Assembly (NCBI GenBank): GCA_023387935.1
Contig: JAEWHG010000080.1
Span: 1-10,364 of the forward strand
Direction of reading: 5' to 3'
DNA length: 10,364 nucleotides
Origin: Bacillota bacterium
Lineage (GTDB): Bacteria > Bacillota > Clostridia > Peptostreptococcales > Natronincolaceae
Made by a program: the position numbers and the translations under genes. This document shows, piece by piece, positions 1 through 5,969 of this stretch (positions within the stretch are counted from its first letter, which is position 1; each line of letters begins with the position of its first letter). The notes beneath the pieces were generated by a model that saw only the letters and a program-made list of their open reading frames with translations, was not told where the DNA came from and did no database searches.

Positions 1-249
1 ACAACTTTAGCTTCCTTTGGAATTGCTGGAGTTGGTGGTGGTGCTACATTTGCAGCTCTAACAGTTTTCTCAGCTATGGGATTACCTGTAGGATTAGTTG
101 GACTTTTAATAGCAATAGAGCCATTAATTGATATGGGTAGAACCGCACTCAATGTCAATGGATCTATTTTATCTGGATTGTTATCTAGTAAATTTATGAA
201 CGAGTTGGATATAGAAAAATATAATAATGAAATTAAAGTAGAAGCTTAA
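1..249 (+). CDS. Dicarboxylate/amino acid:cation symporter, C-terminal part (probable L-cystine importer)
   Basis: This is the last 82 codons of a gene cut by the left edge; frame 1 is open from base 1 to a TAA at 247-249. The peptide has the hallmark C-terminal half of the DAACS (SDF) transporter family: a glycine-rich GVGGGATFAA stretch followed by IEPLIDMGRTALNVNGS. In structurally known family members (GltPh type), the Asp and Arg of the D-x-G-R-T segment in TM8 bind the substrate's amino and side-chain groups, and the Asn-rich NVxG stretch contributes to cation binding. From memory, the GGATFAAL and EPLIDMGRTALNVNG wording resembles TcyP/YdjN-type L-cystine transporters more than glutamate or C4-dicarboxylate carriers, so cystine is the favoured substrate. 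That substrate call is an inference. It acts in the cytoplasmic membrane. The following selenoprotein gene begins 44 nt downstream on the same strand without an obvious terminator between them. Confidence 0.85.
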   Translation, partial: TTLASFGIAGVGGGATFAALTVFSAMGLPVGLVGLLIAIEPLIDMGRTALNVNGSILSGLLSSKFMNELDIEKYNNEIKVEA

Positions 250-293
250 AAATTAGGTATATTGCTAAAAATAATCGTACTGGAGGGATTTAT

Positions 294-578
294 ATGAAAA
301 TTACTATTGATGATAAGACTTTAAAATTATTAAAGTCTAAAGGCGAAAGTGCATTAGAAATTTGGGTGAAAGGCTGCTCAAGTTGAGGTACTGGCGAACC
401 ACAACCATCAGTTGAGATGGGAAAACCACAAAATATAGATCAGTACAATATGCATAAAGTTGGAGATATAGAGGTATATGTAAAATCTGATATAAAGGCT
501 AAAGATGATGAAATTAAAATTAAATATACGAAGATTTTATGGGCTGAAAAGCTATCTGTTGAAGGAATTTTAATTTAA
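294..578 (+). CDS. HesB-like small selenoprotein with CSSU motif (in-frame UGA at 384-386 read as Sec)
   Basis: The reading frame runs from ATG 294 to TAA 576-578 and is interrupted only by TGA at codon 31. Reading that TGA as selenocysteine gives a 94-residue protein. A GGAGGG ribosome binding site lies 6 nt before the ATG. The N-terminus (MKITIDDKTLKLLKSKG, then a beta strand ALEIWVKGC) resembles the start of HesB/IscA-fold proteins. The strand ends in G-C28-S-S-U31-G-T-G, so the UGA forms a CxxU motif at the position where IscA-type proteins carry their first conserved Cys. The frame after the UGA stays protein-like (EPQPSVEMGKP, then GDIEVYVKSDIKAKDDEIKI, ending SVEGILI), which argues against a decayed gene. 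The C-terminal CxC of true IscA scaffolds is absent, and C28 is the only cysteine. HesB-like (seleno)proteins are a known but functionally uncharacterised bacterial family; a thiol/selenol redox role is an inference. It probably shares a transcript with the upstream symporter and ends at the 621-670 terminator. Confidence 0.82.
384..420 (+). promoter_or_regulatory. UGA Sec codon plus putative bacterial SECIS hairpin
   Basis: After the UGA (384-386), bases 405-409 (CCATC) pair perfectly with 416-420 (GATGG), closing a six-base loop AGTTGA (410-415). The stem starts 18 nt after the UGA and the loop 23 nt after it. Known bacterial SECIS elements lie immediately 3' of the UGA inside the coding region, with a small apical loop about 16-37 nt away and a G among its first two loop bases. 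Here G is the second loop base. A further A-rich internal loop would sit below the stem. SelB would bind this element to deliver Sec-tRNA. The fold was found by eye and no energy was computed. Confidence 0.65.
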
Positions 579-620
579 AGAAGAAAGAGTAGGTAAAAAA
601 TTTTCTTTTATATTAATCTG

Positions 621-670
621 CATCCCCCATCTAAAACTTATATGAATAGGTTTTAGACGGGGGATGTTTT
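621..670 (+). terminator. Rho-independent terminator of the symporter/selenoprotein unit
   Basis: Bases 621-637 and 650-666 form a 17-position stem with one A/C mismatch and a 12-nt loop. The stem includes five consecutive C-G pairs at its base side, and TTTT follows at 667-670. It sits between the + strand selenoprotein stop and the - strand pepT stop. A T-run follows only on the + side, so it mainly serves the selenoprotein transcript, though it could also slow convergent pepT transcription. Confidence 0.82.
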
Positions 671-686
671 AGAAATATGGTTTAGA

Positions 687-1910
687 TTATTTACTATACA
701 GATCCACAATTTTTAAAATAACTTCAACTGCTTTATTCATAGATTCCACACAAATATATTCGTATTTACCGTGGAAGTTATGGCCACCTGTAAATATATT
801 AGGACAAGGTAGACCAACAAAGGAAAGTCTTGCTCCATCAGTACCACCACGAATAGGTTTAATAATAGGTGTAACGCCTATTTCTTCCATGGCAGCTTTA
901 GCTGTTTCAACGATATGCATTACAGGTTCAATCTTTTCTTTCATGTTGTAGTATTGATCTTTTATTACAATTTCTACAGTATTTTTACCGTATTTAATAT
1001 TTAGAAAATCAACTACGCTTTGAATCAATGCTTTTTTCTCTTCAAATTTTTCTCTTGAGTGATCTCTTATTATGTAAGTAGCTTTAGTTTCCTCTACATC
1101 TCCATTTATTCCTGTAAGTAAGAAGAAACCTTCATAGTTTTCTGTATATTTTGGCTTTTGATTTTCTGGCAGCATAGAGTTAAGCTCCATAGCTATTTCC
1201 ATAGAATTAACCATTCTGTTTTTAGCTGTACCAGGGTGTATATTTCTACCATGAACGAGGATTTTAACACCAGCCGCATTAAAGTTTTCGTATTCAAGTT
1301 CGCCAATTTCTCCGCCATCAACAGTATAAGCAAAATCAGCATTAAACTTTGCAACATCAAAACGATCTGCTCCCTGGCCAATCTCTTCGTCAGGAGTAAA
1401 GGCCACCTTGATGGTACCATGCTCTACTTCGGGATTATGAACTAAGTATTCTATTGCGCCCATTATTTCTGCTATACCAGCCTTATTATCTGCACCAAGA
1501 AGAGTGGTTCCATCAGTGGTAATTAAGGTTTTACCTACGTAATTTTTTAAATCTGGAAAATCTGTTGGTGACATAATGATGTTCTTATCACTATTTAATA
1601 AAATATCGCCTCCGTCATAATTTTCAATGATTTTAGGCTGTACATTTTTACCAGACATATCAGGACTAGTATCCAGATGCGCTATAAACCCAATTGTAGG
1701 AACATCCTTCTTCGTATTTGACGGTAGTGTTGCCATTACATAGCAATTCTCATCTACTGAAGCATCACTAAGACCTAATTCTTTAAGTTCCTCTACCAAA
1801 ATTTTTGCTAAATCAAATTGAGTTTTCGTACTAGGAAAACTTTCAGATTCATGATCTGATTTCGTATCAATCGTTACATAGTTTAAAAATCTTTTAATCG
1901 TATTTTCCAT
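687..1910 (-). CDS. pepT: Peptidase T (tripeptide aminopeptidase, M20B)
   Basis: This 407-residue cytosolic zinc aminopeptidase removes the N-terminal residue from tripeptides. Length and motif positions match E. coli PepT (408 residues). Visible motifs are AHLDTSPD (zinc ligand H78, catalytic-site D80), GADNKAGIAE (bridging D141), PDEEIGQG (E175 general base, E176 ligand), VDGGEIGELEYE (D198 ligand), HPGTAKNRMVNS, and GGTDGARLSFVG followed by GGHNFHGKYE (H380 ligand). All expected metal ligands are present. The frame is open to an ATG at 1934, but that codon lacks a ribosome binding site. The ATG at 1910 has an AGGGAG about 7 nt upstream and gives the standard N-terminus MENTIKRFLNYV, so 1910 was chosen. 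The gene is monocistronic, convergent with the selenoprotein gene and divergent from the metallophosphoesterase gene. No convincing promoter was assigned for it. Confidence 0.96.
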   Translation of the reverse strand: MENTIKRFLNYVTIDTKSDHESESFPSTKTQFDLAKILVEELKELGLSDASVDENCYVMATLPSNTKKDVPTIGFIAHLDTSPDMSGKNVQPKIIENYDGGDILLNSDKNIIMSPTDFPDLKNYVGKTLITTDGTTLLGADNKAGIAEIMGAIEYLVHNPEVEHGTIKVAFTPDEEIGQGADRFDVAKFNADFAYTVDGGEIGELEYENFNAAGVKILVHGRNIHPGTAKNRMVNSMEIAMELNSMLPENQKPKYTENYEGFFLLTGINGDVEETKATYIIRDHSREKFEEKKALIQSVVDFLNIKYGKNTVEIVIKDQYYNMKEKIEPVMHIVETAKAAMEEIGVTPIIKPIRGGTDGARLSFVGLPCPNIFTGGHNFHGKYEYICVESMNKAVEVILKIVDLYSK

Positions 1911-2054
1911 ATTATCGCTCCCTTCTAATTTCATTTTATATTATTTACTAGCTAAAAGATATGGGGAGGAAACTAAATATAGGTTTTATATGGGAACATT
2001 TTTATAATTATTTTAAATCAATACGAGATATAATTTAGTGTGATTTTTATATTA

Positions 2055-2063
2055 TGGTACAAT
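2055..2063 (+). promoter_or_regulatory. Putative extended -10 promoter for the metallophosphoesterase gene
   Basis: TGG immediately precedes TACAAT (2058-2063), giving an extended -10 box (TGnTACAAT). It lies about 78 nt before the ATG at 2141, in the divergent region shared with pepT. The -35 region 17 nt upstream (TTAGTG at 2035-2040) is poor, which is tolerated by extended -10 promoters. No transcription data support it here. Confidence 0.4.
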
Positions 2064-2140
2064 GTAAATAGAAAATTTACATAAGATCTTATTGATATAA
2101 TTAGTAGAGGTCCAAAATACAAGATTTGGAGAGATGTCTA

Positions 2141-3298
2141 ATGAACATATTATTGATTAGTGCATTTGCAATGGTACTTTTGTTATACGGTGGACTGACA
2201 TACTATATAGGACTTAGAGGGTGGCAGTTTATTGTGGCTAGTGGCTTTGAGTTTCCTGTAAAAGGATACTGGGTGTTTGTATGGATTATAGCTTTTTCAT
2301 TTTTTATAGCCCGTGGAGGATACAAATGGTTACCTAATTGGTTGAGTCATACCTTAGAGGTAATCGGTGCTTTTTGGTTAGGAATAATGACTTACGCCAT
2401 AATGATTTTGTTTACATTGGAATTAGTAGACTTGTTTAATGCTAAGCTACAGTTTATATCTAAAGATATTATAAATGCGCCTAAGTTTGTTGTAACTATT
2501 GGTATTGCATCCATTAGTTTGATTCTGATCATTATATTTTCTGGATGGTGGAGTGGACGTAACCCCAAGATTATACAGTATGAAGTGAAGTTGGATAAAA
2601 ATATAGAGGAACTACAAGGACTAAATATTGTAATGCTGTCAGACTTACATTTAGGTAGATTAGTTAATAGAAGGCAACTTGAAAGAATTGTGGAGGAAAT
2701 AAGATATTTGAATCCAGACTTAATTCTTATGCCTGGAGATATTATAGATGATCGTATTGATGTGTTTGTTGAACAAAATATGATGGAGGTTTTTAAAAAA
2801 CTAAATCCACCATTAGGAATATACGCATCTATGGGTAACCACGAATACATAGGTGGACAAGCTAAAGAGGCGGAAAAATATTTTAAAAAAGCAGGAATAA
2901 ATATCTTAAGAGATGAGTTTGTAAAAATATCAGATGCATTTTATTTAGTGGGGAGAGAGGATAAATCTTATGAACGTTTTAAAAATACACCTCGGAAAGC
3001 ACTGAAAGAAATATTACATGATGTTGATAAATCACTGCCAATTATTATGCTAGATCATCAACCTGTGGATATAGATGAAGCCAAGGAATGGGGTGTAGAC
3101 ATTCAGCTTTCAGGGCATACACATAGAGGACAATTATTTCCATTTAGGATGTTTACTAAAAAAATCTTTGCTGTAGATTGGGGATATGAAAAATTAGATA
3201 ACTTTCATATAATCGTTACTTCGGGAGCAGGAACATGGGGGCCTCCAATTAGAGTAGGACATAGGTCTGAAATTGTGAACATAAAGATAAACTTTTAA
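2141..3298 (+). CDS. Membrane-anchored metallophosphoesterase (YkuE/YaeI-like family)
   Basis: This 385-residue protein has an N-terminal membrane region with about four hydrophobic segments (roughly residues 3-24, 43-58, 72-96 and 116-136). A cytoplasmic calcineurin-like phosphoesterase domain follows from about residue 155. All metal-site motifs are present: SDLHLG (D168, H170), PGDIIDD (D200), GNHE (N233, H234), LDHQP (H306) and GHTHRGQ (H326, H328), with a typical GAGTWGPPIR close near the C-terminus. The family hydrolyses phosphomonoesters or phosphodiesters with Mn/Fe-type dimetal centres. Relatives act on lipid-linked substrates, but the substrate here is unknown. The frame extends to a TTG at 2126, but GGAGAG at 2128-2133 sits 7 nt before ATG 2141, so the ATG was chosen; the TTG would overlap its own ribosome binding site. 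It is followed after 123 nt by the DUF4392 gene, with no terminator seen. Confidence 0.88.
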   Translation: MNILLISAFAMVLLLYGGLTYYIGLRGWQFIVASGFEFPVKGYWVFVWIIAFSFFIARGGYKWLPNWLSHTLEVIGAFWLGIMTYAIMILFTLELVDLFNAKLQFISKDIINAPKFVVTIGIASISLILIIIFSGWWSGRNPKIIQYEVKLDKNIEELQGLNIVMLSDLHLGRLVNRRQLERIVEEIRYLNPDLILMPGDIIDDRIDVFVEQNMMEVFKKLNPPLGIYASMGNHEYIGGQAKEAEKYFKKAGINILRDEFVKISDAFYLVGREDKSYERFKNTPRKALKEILHDVDKSLPIIMLDHQPVDIDEAKEWGVDIQLSGHTHRGQLFPFRMFTKKIFAVDWGYEKLDNFHIIVTSGAGTWGPPIRVGHRSEIVNIKINF

Positions 3299-3421
3299 TG
3301 ATTTCGATAATAAATATTAATATAGCTAAAGGAATTTAATATAAAATATAGAACATTAAATAACATATGCACCTAAGTTTAACTAAAATCATATTGATTC
3401 AATTAAGGAGAATTTAATGAT

Positions 3422-4306
3422 ATGAATTATTTCAAACGGCTGGAAGAGATTATTAGTGAAAATTTGGATAGTAGAGGTATGGATAAGATTTGCTTAATTG
3501 ATGAAATTGAAAATGCGGCAAAAGAACTTATAAAAGCGAATACGATTATCATTGCTACAGGGTTTCTAATTAAGGATGCAATGGCAGGAGAAACGGATGG
3601 ACCATTAGGAGCCATTTCTGCAGCTAGCGCACTGAAAAAACTTGGTAAAAACGTAGTTATTGTTACAGATATTTATTCAAAGTCTATGATTAATGAAGCC
3701 TCTAAGCTGATAGACTTAAAATCACCAGTAGAAATATTCTTAAAAGGGAAAGAAGAAGAGATTTCTAAAAGAATCTTAAATCAATATAGCCCTGATTGCA
3801 TACTTGCTGTGGAAAGACCAGGCGAGGCTTCGGATGGTAGAATATACTCTATGAGGGGAGAATGTTTAAGTAATATGATCCCTAGTATGGATTATCTATT
3901 TATTGAGGCAAGAAGCAGAAGAATAAGTACAATAGGTATTGGTGATGGTGGAAATGAAATAGGAATGGGTAAGATAAAGCCTTATGTAGTAGATAATATA
4001 CCGAAAGGCAGTTTAATCGCTGCTTCATTTGCTACAGATTATCTAATATTAGCTGGTGTTTCGAATTGGGGAGCACATGCGTTAGTCGCTGCAATTTCTG
4101 TACTTTGTCAGGAAGATTTACTTTATAGTATTGAAACAGAAATTCAGCTATTAAAAGCAATAGTCAATGCAGGAGCCGTAGATGGTCTAACGAAGGAAGG
4201 AACATTAACAGTGGATGGATTAAGTCTAGAGGACAATATAAAGATTCTAGATAGAATAAGACTTGTAATAGAGGATGAATTAGGTTTAGCGAAAGGCGTG
4301 TCTTAG
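3422..4306 (+). CDS. DUF4392 protein, D-glutamate cyclase-like
   Basis: This 294-residue soluble protein matches the DUF4392 family, which forms the C-terminal part of the vertebrate mitochondrial D-glutamate cyclase (converts D-glutamate to 5-oxo-D-proline). Recognisable blocks are GFLIKDAMAGETDGPLGA (47-64), a Rossmann-like strand NVVIVTDIYS (77-86), AVERPGEASDGRIYSMRG (129-146), GIGDGGNEIGMG (172-183) and AGVSNWGAHAL (211-221). These are the strongly conserved segments as I remember the family, and all look intact. Here the domain stands alone, without the N-terminal part seen in the animal enzyme. AAGGAG (3405-3410) lies 11 nt before the ATG, which is slightly long. Family membership is fairly secure. 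Enzymatic activity on D-glutamate in bacteria is inferred from the animal protein. The gene lies between a phosphoesterase gene and a secreted CAP protein gene and may share a transcript with the latter (57-nt gap). Confidence 0.82.
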   Translation: MNYFKRLEEIISENLDSRGMDKICLIDEIENAAKELIKANTIIIATGFLIKDAMAGETDGPLGAISAASALKKLGKNVVIVTDIYSKSMINEASKLIDLKSPVEIFLKGKEEEISKRILNQYSPDCILAVERPGEASDGRIYSMRGECLSNMIPSMDYLFIEARSRRISTIGIGDGGNEIGMGKIKPYVVDNIPKGSLIAASFATDYLILAGVSNWGAHALVAAISVLCQEDLLYSIETEIQLLKAIVNAGAVDGLTKEGTLTVDGLSLEDNIKILDRIRLVIEDELGLAKGVS

Positions 4307-4363
4307 TATAGCATTATATAAAATAACCGTAAATCTAAGGATATAAGAAAGGTATGAGAATTA

Positions 4364-5668
4364 ATGAAAAAAAACAATAGATATTTCGGGAGCTTACTTA
4401 TAATATTTTTAGTATTGTTTTCGGGGTTTGTATTTGCTTATGGACAAAGTGAGATAACAATAGAATTCAACTATGATGAAGTTAGTTTCCCAGATGCTAA
4501 GCCCTATATGGATGCTGAAGTAGGAAGAGTTTTAGTCCCAGTTCGATTTATATCAGAGCAATTAGGGGCAGAAGTAAAATGGGATGCTGACAATATGGCC
4601 GTCAATATCATTAAGGATGGAACTAATCTTGGCATAAAGATTGGGGAAAAAAGTTACACAGTTAATGGTATAAGAAGTTCTATGGATACAGAAGCATTTA
4701 TAAAGGATGGAAGGACTTTTGTTCCGATAAGGTTTATTAGTGAAGGCCTAGATGTAGATGTGGAATGGAATCAGGAAACATACACAGTGTCATTGGAAGA
4801 TCCAAATTATAAAAATGAATTTATTATTCAAGGCATTAAACTAGGTACAACGGAAGAAGAACTAATTTCTAAACTAGGTGGGCCTAGTAGAAAGGATCTA
4901 AGTAAGTACGGATTTGAGTGGTATGTTTACAATAAAGACTATAGCAATTATATACAGATCGGTGTAAAGAATGGAAAGGTAGTTGGTATATATAGTAATG
5001 CGGATAACTGGGAGTCTACAAATGGTATCAAGGTAGGTATGGGAAGGAAAGAGGTAGAGCATATATTAGGTGAATCCTTAAAAAATATAAAAAAAGGAAA
5101 TACTCTTTATTCTATATACAATGTGGATGAAAAAGGATTGTACTTAATAGACGGCAGTTATGTATCGATTTACTACGATATTCATAACCGCAATAGCGTA
5201 ACATCTGTTCAGATTATAGACGAGCATATAGAGCTTGGTCTAGATGATTACTATGGTACATATAGTGAAAGATTAAGGGAAAGCTTTGAGAATCAAATAT
5301 TTGATCTTGCAAATGTTATTAGAGTTAGAAACGACTTAGAGCCATTTAAATGGAGTGATAAAGCAAAAACTAGCAGTAGAAAGCATAGTCAAGATATGGC
5401 TAATAATAATTTTTTCGACCATATTAATTTAATAAGCCAAAGTCCTTCAGATAGAATGGAAAATGAAAGTATTAATTATGAGCTTGCAGCTGAAAATATA
5501 GCAGCGGGAACATCTGACGCTATAGAATCCCACGAGGGGTGGATGAACTCCGTTGGACATAGGAATAATATTTTAGGAGAGTGTGAGTTTCTTGGCGTAG
5601 GAGTTTCATACAACGCCAGTAGTATGTATCAGTATTATTACACACAAAACTTTTTTACTGAAATGTAA
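4364..5668 (+). CDS. Secreted protein: copper-amine-oxidase-like stalk + CAP-associated domain + CAP (SCP) domain
   Basis: This 434-residue exported protein begins with a signal peptide (MKKNNR, hydrophobic core at about 9-25, likely cleavage after AYG near residue 27). Residues about 31-147 hold two copies of the stalk motif also seen at the N-terminus of some copper amine oxidases: RVLVPVRFISEQLGAEVKWD (55-74) and RTFVPIRFISEGLDVDVEWN (117-136). No copper-oxidase activity is implied. Residues about 153-290 match the CAP-associated region found in Bacillus YlbC-like proteins (IQGIKLGTTEEELISKLGGP, repeated in variant form as IKVGMGRKEVEHILGE). Residues about 308-432 form a YkwD-type CAP domain, with N-x-x-R-x-x-x-x-L-x-P-F, H341, AENIA (E377), GHRNNIL (H400) and the closing YYTQNFF. 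The protein probably sits in the cell wall or is released. The molecular role of bacterial CAP proteins is poorly defined. AAAGG (4348-4352) precedes the ATG by 11 nt. Two tandem hairpins follow the stop. Confidence 0.9.
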   Translation: MKKNNRYFGSLLIIFLVLFSGFVFAYGQSEITIEFNYDEVSFPDAKPYMDAEVGRVLVPVRFISEQLGAEVKWDADNMAVNIIKDGTNLGIKIGEKSYTVNGIRSSMDTEAFIKDGRTFVPIRFISEGLDVDVEWNQETYTVSLEDPNYKNEFIIQGIKLGTTEEELISKLGGPSRKDLSKYGFEWYVYNKDYSNYIQIGVKNGKVVGIYSNADNWESTNGIKVGMGRKEVEHILGESLKNIKKGNTLYSIYNVDEKGLYLIDGSYVSIYYDIHNRNSVTSVQIIDEHIELGLDDYYGTYSERLRESFENQIFDLANVIRVRNDLEPFKWSDKAKTSSRKHSQDMANNNFFDHINLISQSPSDRMENESINYELAAENIAAGTSDAIESHEGWMNSVGHRNNILGECEFLGVGVSYNASSMYQYYYTQNFFTEM

Positions 5669-5679
5669 ATAAAAGTATA

Positions 5680-5757
5680 GATGATATCATTATAGGCTAT
5701 CATCAAAGCAATAGGAGGCACTGGATATTTTAAATAGCTAGTGCCTCCTATTGCTTT
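5680..5757 (+). terminator. Two back-to-back hairpins after the CAP gene; probable terminator
   Basis: The first hairpin pairs GATGATA (5680-5686) with TATCATC (5698-5704). The second begins at the very next base. Its arms 5705-5722 and 5740-5757 are a perfect 18-bp inverted repeat with a 17-nt loop. The position, 12 nt after the CAP stop codon, suggests a terminator. However, the bases after the stem (GCTATAATC) do not form a U-run, so factor-independent termination is uncertain. The stem could instead stabilise the mRNA 3' end. Confidence 0.55.
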
Positions 5758-5969
5758 GCTATAATCTAGTTGATAAAATCCATAATAATGATCGAAAAAC
5801 TATGAGTTCGATAAGTGGAATTTAAAATAAAACAAAAAAAGGTTTTTTAAAATAAATGTCGAACTTTGAAGAATATTGTATATTCATGATAAATAGGTAA
5901 GATTATATATGATAAAAGTAGGCAATAAAAATATTTAAATAGATACAAAACATCTGAGGAGGACGTATT
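5758..5969. other. AT-rich leader region upstream of the chemotaxis receptor
   Basis: There is no credible gene here. The stretch includes an inverted repeat AGTTCGA (5805-5811) / TCGAACT (5859-5865) enclosing an A-run/T-run (about 5832-5849). Just before the receptor gene is a strong GAGGAGG ribosome binding site (5956-5962). A weak sigma-A-like promoter, TTGTAT (5876-5881) with TAAGAT (5898-5903) at 16-nt spacing, is possible. I searched by eye for a motility sigma-D type promoter and found no correctly spaced pair. Confidence 0.35.

Noticed and set aside
294..578. Interpretation of the UGA-interrupted gene as a pseudogene
   Set aside because: There is a single stop, both sides keep a coherent protein-like frame, the UGA follows a Cys in a CxxU arrangement, and a SECIS-like hairpin sits at the right distance.
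1158..1445. Open + strand frame of 95 codons within pepT
   Set aside because: It is a shadow of pepT on the opposite strand with no ribosome binding site or recognisable protein features.
5801..5820. Possible motility sigma-D -10 element (TTCGATAA) upstream of the chemoreceptor
   Set aside because: No TAAA -35 element lies at the required distance of about 15 nt, so the resemblance is not enough to call.
5805..5865. AGTTCGA / TCGAACT inverted repeat enclosing an A/T-run
   Set aside because: Seven-base arms separated by 47 nt in AT-rich DNA are easily found by chance; mentioned only in the leader entry.
5857..5901. Tiny + strand frame of 14 codons upstream of the chemoreceptor
   Set aside because: It has no ribosome binding site and its length is expected by chance in AT-rich DNA.
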